Under the pieces are notes generated by a model that was not told the DNA's origin, did not search any database, and saw nothing but the letters and a program-made list of their open reading frames with translations. From CAIPVR01 sp049316905 (GTDB lineage: Bacteria; Actinomycetota; Acidimicrobiia; Acidimicrobiales; Microtrichaceae), in assembly GCA_049316905.1 (NCBI GenBank), contig JBMOJH010000101.1:1-12486 (forward strand): 12,486 bases of DNA, in the 5' to 3' direction. The position numbers were made by a program, and so were the translations under genes. Shown piece by piece: positions 1 to 6,519 of this stretch (positions within the stretch are counted from its first letter, which is position 1; each line of letters starts with the position of its first letter).

Positions 1-895
1 CCCGGTCGCCCGGACCCTTCCCGACCGCACGGCCCGCAGCGCCGGCAACGGCGGCAACGGCGGCAACGGCGGCGACCTCTACGTGGTCCCGGGCGGAGCG
101 GCCACCACCGCGCCGGCCGGCGACGGCCGCTTCCGCGTGAGCATCGACGTGGGCGACCCGCGGGTCCTCGCGTTCACCGACCGGCCCGCCCGGGGCGCGG
201 ACCGCGAACCGCTCGCGACGTTCGTCGACCAGTGGCCCACCGTCTTCGCGGGCGACCCTCCGAACGCCGCGCTCACCGGCACCGCCGCCGACGGCACCGA
301 CAGCGACACCGCCGTCGAGCTCACCGACCCCGCGTGGAACCCCGCGACGGGGCAGCTCACCCTGACCGCGCGGCCCATCGGCGCGGACGTCGGCGCGGCG
401 CTCCCCGGGCGCTACACCCAGCTGTCGGTCTTCATCGACGACGCCACCGGGGTGGCGTTCGTGGTGATCGACATCCCGGACGACGTGCAGCCGACCATCG
501 CGGTGGCACCTACCACCCCGAACTCGTTCTTCGACCCGTTCCAGCCCTTCACCTGGCAGGTGATCGACGGCCCCGGCGGGGGCATCGCGGACCTGCCCGA
601 CAGCCCGCTCCCGACGTTCGGCCCGGCGCTGCTCCAGGTCGCCACCCAGGTCGGCAGCGGCACCACCAGCCTCACGCTCGGATTCGGCCAGTGGAGCTAC
701 CAGGTGTCGGTCACGTTCAACGTCGGTGCTCCGCCGACGGCGACGGTCCAGCAGCTCGGTCCGGCCGACATCTGGCAGTGGGCGCCGTACCGGATGCAGC
801 CGGCGCCGCCGTCCGGTGACCCGCTCGCCGCGGTGCCCGTGCCGAACTCGTCGACCGGCGGGAACGTGGCCACCTTCGACGTCACTCTCGGCTGA
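1..895 (+). CDS. Probable secreted protein, FTDRP-type, unknown function (5' end outside window)
   Basis: The frame is open from base 2 to the TGA at 893-895, so the true start lies upstream of the window; the in-frame GTG at 83 is probably internal. The visible protein begins with a Ser/Arg stretch, then three GNG repeats (bases 44-70), then DLYVVPGG and a beta-rich domain. That domain contains VLAFTDRPAR, FVDQWPTVF, PPNAALTG, VELTDPAW and LTLTARPIG. From memory, this order (FTDRP, then F-x2-W, then PPNA, then LTDPxxD/N) recurs in uncharacterised exported bacterial proteins; I know of no assigned function. The second half is rich in Pro, Thr, Gln and aromatic residues, with no transmembrane segment and no recognised enzyme motif. 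A signal peptide would be outside the window. It lies 10 bp before the amidase gene, so the two are probably co-transcribed. It is certainly coding; the family call rests on recall and is tentative. Confidence 0.75.
   Translation, partial: PVARTLPDRTARSAGNGGNGGNGGDLYVVPGGAATTAPAGDGRFRVSIDVGDPRVLAFTDRPARGADREPLATFVDQWPTVFAGDPPNAALTGTAADGTDSDTAVELTDPAWNPATGQLTLTARPIGADVGAALPGRYTQLSVFIDDATGVAFVVIDIPDDVQPTIAVAPTTPNSFFDPFQPFTWQVIDGPGGGIADLPDSPLPTFGPALLQVATQVGSGTTSLTLGFGQWSYQVSVTFNVGAPPTATVQQLGPADIWQWAPYRMQPAPPSGDPLAAVPVPNSSTGGNVATFDVTLG
44..70 (+). repeat. Three 9-bp tandem repeats coding for Gly-Asn-Gly
   Basis: The unit ggcaacggc occurs three times without mismatch (44-52, 53-61, 62-70) and continues as ggcgac. 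In the reading frame of the surrounding gene it codes for GNG three times, then GD. It probably forms a flexible linker between the N-terminus and the beta-rich domain. The unit is a multiple of three, so copy-number changes would keep the frame. Confidence 0.9.
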
Positions 896-896
896 C

Positions 897-900
897 GAGG
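897..900 (+). promoter_or_regulatory. Ribosome-binding site of the amidase gene
   Basis: GAGG lies five bases before the ATG at 906, inside the 10-bp gap after the previous stop codon. It fixes the amidase start and supports translation from a shared transcript. This contrasts with other genes in the window, whose starts follow a TANNNT box with no clear Shine-Dalgarno sequence. Confidence 0.5.
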
Positions 901-905
901 TCGCC

Positions 906-2414
906 ATGAGCACGATGCCACTGCGCTACCTGTCGGCCACGGACCTGCTCCGTCGCTTCCACGACGGTGAGGTCTCCCCGCTCGACGTGCTCGAGGATCA
1001 ACTCGACGCGGCCGCCGCGACCTCGGACACGGTCAACTGCATCACCTTCAGCCACCCCGACGAGGCGATCCGAGCCGCGGCCGAGTCGGAACGGCGGTGG
1101 CGAACCGGGCGGGCGCGGGCGCTCGAGGGCATCACCGTCGCCGTCAAGGACGAGAGCGCCGTGACGGGCTGGACCACCACCAACGGCAACCGCCTCCGCC
1201 TCGACACGGTCGACGACCACGACCACCCGATCGTGGCCCGCCTCCGCGAGGCCGGCGCGGTGCTGCACCTGCAGACCACCACGCCGGAGCTGTCGCTCAA
1301 CTCGACCACGTGGACCGACCTGTGGGGCGTCACCCGCAACCCGTGGAACCCGGAGGTCACGCCGGGCGGCTCCTCGGGCGGGAGCGGCGCCGCGCTCGCC
1401 GCGGGCCTGACCACCCTCGCCACCGGGTCCGACATGGGCGGATCGATCCGCATCCCCGCCGCGATGAACGGGCTCTACGGCTACAAGCCCCCGATCGGCC
1501 GGGTGCCCGGCGAGCCGGAGGACGCCCAGCTGTTCATGGCCACCGACGGGCCGCTGGCGCGCACGTTCGAGGATCTCGTCCTGTTCGAGAACGCCATCTC
1601 GGGGCCGCCCCCCACCTCACCGATCTCCCTCCCCCGGCTGGACCTGCCCGCGACGTACCCGTCGGTCCGCGGCCTGCGCCTCGCGGTCCAGCTCGAACTG
1701 GGTGGGAGCCCGCTGGAGCCGGACGTCCGGGCGAACACCAGCGCCGCGGTGGACCGACTGGCCGATGCCGGGGCCGAGATCGTGGAGGTCGACCTCGGCT
1801 GGGACGTCGAGCGGATCGGCGCCGCGGTGATCGACGGACTGATGAGCACCTCGATCGGGGCCTACCTGGCCGAGGTCCTCGAGGTCGACCGCGCCGCGGG
1901 CGGCGGCACGCTCAACTCGTACACCGAGACCTACGCCCGCCTCGCGGCGGGCAACGGCGGGCCGGTCGGCTACCACCGCGCGGCGGTGGCCATCGCCGAG
2001 ATGTACGCGTCGTTCCGGCGCCACGTCGTCGAGACCGGGTGCGCCGCCCTGCTGTGCCCGACCGTGGTCACCACCCGGGTGCCCGCCGACCTCGATCCGC
2101 TCGGTCCGCCGCTGGTCGTGGACGGCGTGGCCGTGGCGGCCAACGTCGGCTGGGAGCTCACCCCGGCGTTCAACCTGCTGAACCGATCACCGGTGGTGTC
2201 GGTGCCCACCGGGCTCGCCGCCAACGGCGTGCCCACCGGCATGCAGATCGTGGGCGACACCTTCGACGAGCTGTCGGTCATGCGGGTGGCCGCGGCCCAC
2301 GCCGCTCTCGCACCCGCGCTGTTCACCGGCACCCGGTTCCCCGACCCCGCGGCACCCGGTGCTCCTGGTCCCGACCGGTCGCCCGCGGCCGACCAGGACG
2401 CCCGGGGTTCCTGA
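906..2414 (+). CDS. Amidase-signature family hydrolase
   Basis: This 502-residue protein belongs to the amidase signature (AS) family, which hydrolyses amide bonds with a Ser-cisSer-Lys triad. All three residues are visible: Lys81 in VAVKDE, cis-Ser156 in GGSSGGSGAA and the nucleophile Ser180 in GSDMGGSIRIPAA. The 24-residue Ser-Ser spacing equals that of mammalian FAAH. The block continues with YGYKPPIGRVPG, and a C-terminal PTGMQIVG is also typical of the family. The length is normal for the family. The C-terminal ~25 residues are Pro/Ala-rich and probably disordered. The ATG at 906 is chosen because GAGG at 897-900 is a suitable ribosome-binding site and the preceding gene stops at 895. 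The open frame extends further upstream only as antisense-like Arg-rich sequence. No partner GatB or GatC gene is present and the sequence is not GatA-like outside the signature, so a free amidase is more likely than a GatCAB subunit. Substrate unknown; no signal peptide, so probably cytoplasmic. Confidence 0.93.
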   Translation: MSTMPLRYLSATDLLRRFHDGEVSPLDVLEDQLDAAAATSDTVNCITFSHPDEAIRAAAESERRWRTGRARALEGITVAVKDESAVTGWTTTNGNRLRLDTVDDHDHPIVARLREAGAVLHLQTTTPELSLNSTTWTDLWGVTRNPWNPEVTPGGSSGGSGAALAAGLTTLATGSDMGGSIRIPAAMNGLYGYKPPIGRVPGEPEDAQLFMATDGPLARTFEDLVLFENAISGPPPTSPISLPRLDLPATYPSVRGLRLAVQLELGGSPLEPDVRANTSAAVDRLADAGAEIVEVDLGWDVERIGAAVIDGLMSTSIGAYLAEVLEVDRAAGGGTLNSYTETYARLAAGNGGPVGYHRAAVAIAEMYASFRRHVVETGCAALLCPTVVTTRVPADLDPLGPPLVVDGVAVAANVGWELTPAFNLLNRSPVVSVPTGLAANGVPTGMQIVGDTFDELSVMRVAAAHAALAPALFTGTRFPDPAAPGAPGPDRSPAADQDARGS

Positions 2415-3011
2415 GTGTCGACGCTCACCGTGCCGCTGCAGCTCGAGCGCATCGAGGACCTGTTCGACGCCCCCACCACCAGTCCGTTCTCGGTGGCGTA
2501 CCGCCCCACGAGCTCCGCGAGCGGCATGGACACCGCGGCCGCAGTGCTGGCCGGGGCCCGAGCCCACGACGTGGTGCTCGAGATCGCAGTGGACCGGGGC
2601 CCGCTGCCCGAGGACCCGGAGCTCACGGCCGCGGTGCACCGGTACGCGGCGGCGCGGGCCGCCGCGGTCCGCCTGGAGCTGCGGAAGAACCGCCGGTTCG
2701 GGGTCCTCACCGCGCTGGCGGGCGTGGGCCTGCTGTTCGTGCTGCTCACCGCGTCGCGCCTGCTGGCGGACCCGACCCCCGACGTGACCGTGGGCGACCT
2801 GGTGTCGGAAGGCCTGCAGATCGCGGCGTGGGTGTCCTTGTGGTTCCCGGTCGAGCACGCGCTCTACGGGCTCTGGGAGGACCGGCGGGTCCGGCGCGTC
2901 TGGGACGTGTTGGCCGCGGCGGTGGTGCGGGGTCAGGCGCGGCGCACGACCGTCCCGCCGGGGGTGTCCTCCACCACCCAGCCCAGCGCCACGAGCTCGT
3001 CGCGCAGCTGA
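2415..3011 (+). CDS. Two-helix membrane protein of unknown function
   Basis: The GTG start at 2415 directly abuts the amidase stop TGA (2412-2414), so the two genes are probably translationally coupled. The 198-residue product has a soluble N-terminal half (residues 1-93; LFDAP and PFSVAYRPT near the start, then a beta-strand VVLEIAVD), a basic stretch ELRKNRR, TM helix 1 at about 95-117 and TM helix 2 at about 130-152. Helix 2 carries EGLQIAAWVSLW, followed by PVEHALYGLW. From memory, a motif of the form EGLxIxxWVxxWxPxExxLY recurs in uncharacterised small bacterial and archaeal membrane proteins; no function is known to me. From residue 173 on, the gene runs antisense through the 3' end of cysS, which gives a Ser/Thr/Pro-rich tail that looks unlike the rest of the protein. 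Coding status is well supported by the adjacency, TM pattern and motif; the function is unknown. Confidence 0.78.
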   Translation: MSTLTVPLQLERIEDLFDAPTTSPFSVAYRPTSSASGMDTAAAVLAGARAHDVVLEIAVDRGPLPEDPELTAAVHRYAAARAAAVRLELRKNRRFGVLTALAGVGLLFVLLTASRLLADPTPDVTVGDLVSEGLQIAAWVSLWFPVEHALYGLWEDRRVRRVWDVLAAAVVRGQARRTTVPPGVSSTTQPSATSSSRS

Positions 3012-4297
3012 TCGGCCATGCCCCAGTCCTTCTCGGCGCGGGCCCGGTCGCGGGCGCGGGCGAGCGCGGCCACCTCGTCGGGGACCAGGTCGCCATCGGG
3101 GTCGCGCAGGTCGAGGCCCACCGCGTCGAGCGCCGAGCGGACCGCGGCGGCCAGCGGACCCGCGGCCGTGGTGTCCCCCGTGTCGAGGAGCCGGTTGACC
3201 TCGCTCACCACGTCGAACAGCGCAGCGAGCGCGCCGGGGGTGTCGAGGTCGTCGTCCATGTGGGCCCGGAACGCGTCGAGCACCTCGTCGTGCGGTTCCA
3301 CCTCGGCGAGCCCCGCGGTGCGCCGGGCGAACGCGTCGAGGCGCTCGAGGGTGGCCTCGGCCTGGGCGATCGTGTCGGCGGTGACCTCCAGCGGGCGCCG
3401 ATAGTGGGCCCGGAGCACGAGCAGCCGGTAGGCGCGGGCGTCGTGCTGCTCCAGCAGTTCGGACAGCGTGGTGAAGTTGCCGAGCGACTTCGACATCTTC
3501 TCGCCGCCCACCTCCACGAACCCGTTGTGGACCCACCGGCGGGCGAAGTCGCGACCCGCGGCCACCGCCTGGGCCCGCTCGTTCTCATGGTGCGGGAACG
3601 CCAGGTCGAGGCCACCCCCGTGCAGGTCGAAGCCGTCGCCGAGCAGGTCGAGGCTCATCACCACGCACTCGGTGTGCCAGCCGGGCCGCCCGTCGCCCCA
3701 CGGTGAGGGCCACGCGGGCTCACCCGGCTTGGCGAACTTCCAGAGCGCGAAGTCGGCCGGGTGGCGCTTGTGCTCCGCGCCGTGCACCTCGCGTTCGCCG
3801 CCGCCCGCGACCATCTGGTCGAGCGACTGGTGGGCGAGCAGTCCGTAGCCGTCGACCTGCTCCACCGAGAGGTACACGCCGTCGTCGGTGGCATAGGCGC
3901 GGTCCGCGGCAACGAGGTCGGAGATGAGCTCCACCATGCGGTCGACGTACGCGGTGGCGTGCGGGTCCTCGTCGGGCCGGCGCACCCCCATCGCGTCCAT
4001 CGCGTCCCACCAGACGGCCTCGAACTCGGCGGTCACCTCGGTCCACGGACGGCCCTCGGCCTCGGCCCGGTCGATGATCTTGTCGTCGATGTCGGTGATG
4101 TTCGACACGTACCTGACCCGGTTTCCGGACCACTCCAGATACCGTCGAAGCACGTCGAAGACGAGGGAGAACCGCCCGTGACCGAGGTGCGGGGGCCCGT
4201 AGACGGTGGGGCCACACACGTACATCGACACCTCGCCCGGAGTGCGGGGCTCGAGGGGCAGGACCTGCCGCGCCGCGGTGTCGTAGAGCCGGATCAT
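2933..4297 (-). CDS. cysS: Cysteinyl-tRNA synthetase
   Basis: This 454-residue class I synthetase charges tRNA-Cys with cysteine in the cytoplasm. The HIGH motif reads HLGH (residues 37-40) within CGPTVYGPPHLGHGR, and KMSKS is at 267-271. The four zinc ligands that recognise the cysteine thiol are Cys28, Cys211 (HTEC), His236 and Glu240 (PHHENE); the spacing matches E. coli CysRS with a two-residue shift. NITDIDDKI and DLHGGGLDLAFPHHENE are further family marks. The C-terminal helical anticodon-binding part ends in a normal short tail, so this is full length. The ATG at 4297 is chosen because translation begins directly with the family N-terminus (MIRLYDTAAR) and a TAGGGT box lies 8 bp upstream. 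The frame stays open far upstream, but only as His/Arg-rich antisense. It is convergent with the membrane-protein gene, overlapping it by 79 bp, and divergent from the GAF-GGDEF gene with a 45-bp gap. Confidence 0.98.
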   Translation of the reverse strand: MIRLYDTAARQVLPLEPRTPGEVSMYVCGPTVYGPPHLGHGRFSLVFDVLRRYLEWSGNRVRYVSNITDIDDKIIDRAEAEGRPWTEVTAEFEAVWWDAMDAMGVRRPDEDPHATAYVDRMVELISDLVAADRAYATDDGVYLSVEQVDGYGLLAHQSLDQMVAGGGEREVHGAEHKRHPADFALWKFAKPGEPAWPSPWGDGRPGWHTECVVMSLDLLGDGFDLHGGGLDLAFPHHENERAQAVAAGRDFARRWVHNGFVEVGGEKMSKSLGNFTTLSELLEQHDARAYRLLVLRAHYRRPLEVTADTIAQAEATLERLDAFARRTAGLAEVEPHDEVLDAFRAHMDDDLDTPGALAALFDVVSEVNRLLDTGDTTAAGPLAAAVRSALDAVGLDLRDPDGDLVPDEVAALARARDRARAEKDWGMADQLRDELVALGWVVEDTPGGTVVRRA

Positions 4298-4305
4298 GGT
4301 CCCGC

Positions 4306-4311
4306 ACCCTA
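4306..4311 (-). promoter_or_regulatory. Candidate -10 box (TAGGGT) of cysS
   Basis: TAGGGT on the minus strand fits the actinobacterial TANNNT -10 consensus. It is separated by 8 bp from the cysS ATG, which would place the transcript start at or within two bases of the start codon. No convincing -35 box was seen and there is no Shine-Dalgarno sequence, so a leaderless mRNA is likely. Confidence 0.5.
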
Positions 4312-4342
4312 CCGGCGCCGTTCCGCCGCCCCGTGGGGCTCC

Positions 4343-5509
4343 GTGGTGGCGGCCGCCGCCGGCCCCGCCGTGGTGGCCGCCGCGGTCCTGGGGTTCACCG
4401 GGTTGGGCGGCTGGCCGGCCGCCGCGCTCGTGTGCGTGGCCGCGGCGTTCTCGTTCCTGTCGGTGACCGCGGCGGTGGTGCGGCCGGCCCGGGCCGCCCT
4501 GACCTCGGCCCGCCTCGACGTGAACGACGCCCGGGCCGAGCTCGCCGCCGAACGGGCCGACCGCGACCTCCGCACCCGGCTCGACCGGGCCCTCGACGGC
4601 GCCGCCGCCGAACCGGCCGCGCTGCGGACCGGCCTGCGCGCCGTGGCCGAGATGGTCCCCCACGCCGAGGTGTGCCTGCTGCTCTCGGTGCCCGACGAAC
4701 CGCGGGTGGGATGGTCGGTGGCGCTGGTGGACGGCGCGCTCCGGCCCGCCGTGCCGCTCGCCGGTTCGCCGGCATGCCGCGCGCTGGCGACGGGCTCGCC
4801 CGCAGTGACCGCCGGTTCGCACGCCCTCGACGCGTGCGCCCACCTGGCGGGCCCCGACGAGGTGGCCTCCACCTGCCTGCCGCTGCGCCTCGGCGACCGG
4901 CTCCTCGGCACGGTGTGCGTGACCTCCGCGCCGGGCGAGGTGCCCGACCCGGCCACGCTCGACACGCTGGCGTGGATCGTCGAACGGGTGGGCGGCCGGG
5001 TGCACGAGCTGCGGCTGCGCCGGGGACCGTCCACCGCGGGACCGGAGGACCCGGTGACCGGGCTGCCCGGTGAACCGGCGCTGCGCCTGCAGCTCCGCGA
5101 CCTGGTGCGGATGCTCACGCCGTTCTGCGCCACGGTGGTGTCGCTCGACGGGGCCGAGGCGCTGCGCCTCGCGAGCGGCGGGATGGCCGCGGACGACTCG
5201 CTGCGGCTCCTGGCCGACACGATCTGCACGACGCTGCGCCCCGACGACCTGGTGTGCCGGCTCGACGGCGACCGGTTCGCCGCGGTGCTGACGCGCTGCG
5301 ACGCCGAGCAGGCGACCGCGGCGCTGGAGCGCTGCCGCGAGGCGCTGGTGCTCGCCACGACCGAGGAGGAGATGGAGCCCGTCACCTTCTCCGCCGGCAT
5401 CGTGGAGTCGCACCGGGCGACGTCGCTCGAGGAGATCGTGCGCCTCGCCGACGCAGCGTGCGCGGCCGCTCACCTCCAGGGCGGTAACCGGGTGCTCGTG
5501 TCCGACTGA
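4343..5509 (+). CDS. Membrane-anchored GAF + degenerate GGDEF protein, possible c-di-GMP receptor
   Basis: The 388-residue protein has two predicted N-terminal TM helices (about 2-20 and 24-46), a charged coiled-coil-like helix (about 48-85), a GAF-like domain (about 85-230) and a C-terminal GGDEF-family domain (about 235-388). The GGDEF domain starts with DPVTGLPGEPAL. The GGDEF motif is replaced by DGDRF (308-312), and the FKxxND segment after the first metal Asp (SLDGAEALR) is lost, so GTP binding and cyclase activity are unlikely. RPDD at 299-302 is an I-site RxxD exactly five residues before the motif, as in c-di-GMP-binding GGDEF domains. TM + GAF + degenerate GGDEF with an I-site is the architecture of PelD, a known c-di-GMP receptor; no pel genes are seen here. 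The GTG at 4343 (or the adjacent GTG at 4346) is the first plausible start past the cysS start; further upstream the frame is antisense to cysS. A strong promoter was not found. It converges with the SDR gene. Confidence 0.82.
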   Translation: MVAAAAGPAVVAAAVLGFTGLGGWPAAALVCVAAAFSFLSVTAAVVRPARAALTSARLDVNDARAELAAERADRDLRTRLDRALDGAAAEPAALRTGLRAVAEMVPHAEVCLLLSVPDEPRVGWSVALVDGALRPAVPLAGSPACRALATGSPAVTAGSHALDACAHLAGPDEVASTCLPLRLGDRLLGTVCVTSAPGEVPDPATLDTLAWIVERVGGRVHELRLRRGPSTAGPEDPVTGLPGEPALRLQLRDLVRMLTPFCATVVSLDGAEALRLASGGMAADDSLRLLADTICTTLRPDDLVCRLDGDRFAAVLTRCDAEQATAALERCREALVLATTEEEMEPVTFSAGIVESHRATSLEEIVRLADAACAAAHLQGGNRVLVSD

Positions 5510-5516
5510 GCCCGCC

Positions 5517-5535
5517 CCTCCGACGTTCTCGGAGG
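5517..5535. terminator. Hairpin between convergent genes, possible bidirectional terminator
   Basis: CCTCCGA (5517-5523) and TCGGAGG (5529-5535) form a perfect 7-bp stem with a 5-base loop CGTTC. It lies 8 bp after the GAF-GGDEF stop codon and about 40 bp after the SDR stop codon on the other strand. There is no T-run on either side, so it would be a weak or factor-assisted terminator. Confidence 0.5.
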
Positions 5536-5576
5536 TTGGAGCGGCGTGGAGGCGACCGAGGACCCCTATTCGCGGG

Positions 5577-6434
5577 TCAGGGGAGGAGGTCGACGGGGGC
5601 GTCGCCGCCGGCGAGGCGCTGGAACCGGTCCAGCGCACCCCAGCCCACCTCGGGCTGCGGCAGCACCCAGAACCGGCCCTCGCGCACGGCCGCCACGATC
5701 GCGTCGGCCACCGTGGCCGGGTCCTCCCCCGCGTCGTTTCCGGCGCGCACCGTGCGGGCCACCGAGTCGGCCACCCCGTCGAGGCGCTCGTCGTCGATGC
5801 CCGCCGCGGCGAGCGAGTTGGCCGCCATCGGCGTCCGCACGTTGCCCGGGCACACGACCGATGCCCCGACCGACGCCCCGACCGATGCCCCGACCGACGA
5901 ACCGGTCACCCGCGCCAGCTCGTGGTGCAGCGACTCCATCAGGCCCACCACCGCGTGCTTCGTCGCCACGTACGGCGCGAGCCCCGGCGTGGCCACCAGC
6001 CCCGCGCCCGACGCCACCGCCACCACGTGCCCACGACCGCGGGCCAGCAACACCGGCACCGCGGCGCGCACGCCGTGCACCACGCCCCAATAGTTCACCC
6101 GGGTCTGCAGCTCCCACTGCCCGAGCGGCACCTCCCAGCTCAGCCCGGGCAGGTACACGCCGGCGTTGAGCACCGTCAGGGTGAGCCCGCCCAGCTCCTC
6201 GGCCGCGGCGACCAATTCGGCATGGTGGTCGGGATCGCCCACGTCGCCCTCGACGAGTCGCACGACCACGCCGTCGCGGCCCGCGGCCCGGGCCCGCCCG
6301 CCCGCCGCGGCCAGCGACACCGGGTCCCGGTCGGCCAGTACGAGGGAGCACCCCTCGGCGGCCAGGCGCTCCGCCACCGCCGAGCCGATGCCGCCGCCCG
6401 CACCGGTCACGATCGCCACGCCCGAGAGTTCCAT
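5577..6434 (-). CDS. Short-chain dehydrogenase/reductase (SDR) with internal VGAS repeat
   Basis: The 285-residue protein is a classical SDR, an NAD(P)-dependent oxidoreductase with a single Rossmann fold. The cofactor loop TGAGGGIG is at 10-17, NAG at 90-92, and the catalytic tetrad is Asn114, Ser142, Tyr155 and Lys159 (YVATK); PGNVRTPM follows strand 6. Asp35 at the end of strand 2 (VLADRD) suggests NAD preference. Between the helix after the active site and the strand entering CPGN, residues 181-192 are three copies of VGAS, a 12-bp tandem repeat not expected in the family. The ATG at 6434 gives the standard SDR N-terminus (MELSGVAIVTGAG) and lies 10 bp after a TAGGGT box. It is convergent with the GAF-GGDEF gene and divergent from valS. 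The substrate cannot be read from the sequence; the neighbours do not help. Confidence 0.95.
   Translation of the reverse strand: MELSGVAIVTGAGGGIGSAVAERLAAEGCSLVLADRDPVSLAAAGGRARAAGRDGVVVRLVEGDVGDPDHHAELVAAAEELGGLTLTVLNAGVYLPGLSWEVPLGQWELQTRVNYWGVVHGVRAAVPVLLARGRGHVVAVASGAGLVATPGLAPYVATKHAVVGLMESLHHELARVTGSSVGASVGASVGASVVCPGNVRTPMAANSLAAAGIDDERLDGVADSVARTVRAGNDAGEDPATVADAIVAAVREGRFWVLPQPEVGWGALDRFQRLAGGDAPVDLLP
5855..5899 (-). repeat. 12-bp tandem repeat inside the SDR gene coding for VGAS
   Basis: About 3.75 copies of a 12-bp unit are present (plus-strand units cgatgccccgac 5859-5870, cgacgccccgac 5871-5882, cgatgccccgac 5883-5894, with partial copies on both sides). Copies differ only by one silent t/c change. 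On the minus strand they code for Val-Gly-Ala-Ser three times. The frame is kept, and the repeat sits just before the conserved CPGN segment of the SDR fold. Confidence 0.93.
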
Positions 6435-6444
6435 GCGGTGCCGG

Positions 6445-6450
6445 ACCCTA
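6445..6450 (-). promoter_or_regulatory. Candidate -10 box (TAGGGT) of the SDR gene
   Basis: The same hexamer as upstream of cysS lies 10 bp before the SDR ATG on the minus strand, in the 85-bp divergent region shared with valS. A transcript would begin only three or four bases before the start codon. No clear -35 box is present. Confidence 0.45.
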
Positions 6451-6503
6451 CCGGTACGCGCCCGTGCACCGATTCCGCTTCGAAGGACCGCCCCCCCGCC
6501 CGT

Positions 6504-6509
6504 TAGCGT
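6504..6509 (+). promoter_or_regulatory. Candidate -10 box (TAGCGT) of valS
   Basis: TAGCGT fits TANNNT and lies 10 bp before the valS ATG. A GGGAG at 6510-6514, five bases before the ATG, could instead act as a ribosome-binding site on a longer transcript, so the leaderless reading is less certain here than for the MscS-type channel or the EAL gene. No T-box leader fits into the 85-bp gap. Confidence 0.42.
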
Positions 6510-6519
6510 GGGAGCCCGT

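Noticed and set aside
906..2414. Amidase as GatA of the tRNA amidotransferase
   Set aside because: No gatB or gatC adjacent, and the sequence around the signature (GSDMGGSIRIPAAMNGLYGYKPP) is unlike GatA's GSDTGGSIRQP context.
1097..3706. 869-codon open frame on the plus strand over the amidase and cysS
   Set aside because: Arg-rich shadow of the amidase in a neighbouring frame, with no domain.
2933..4297. MshC (cysteine ligase of mycothiol synthesis) instead of CysRS
   Set aside because: The protein has the full CysRS length and C-terminal anticodon-binding part, and typical CysRS motifs throughout.
5517..5535. Strong Rho-independent terminator
   Set aside because: The hairpin is perfect but short, and there is no T-run on either strand; kept only as a possible weak terminator.
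4298..5638. Upstream extension of the cysS frame by about 450 residues on the minus strand
   Set aside because: The extension is His/Arg/Gly-rich antisense of the GAF-GGDEF gene, and the CysRS family N-terminus begins at the ATG at 4297.
6435..6519. T-box riboswitch before valS
   Set aside because: The divergent gap is only 85 bp, with no T-box consensus or specifier stem visible.
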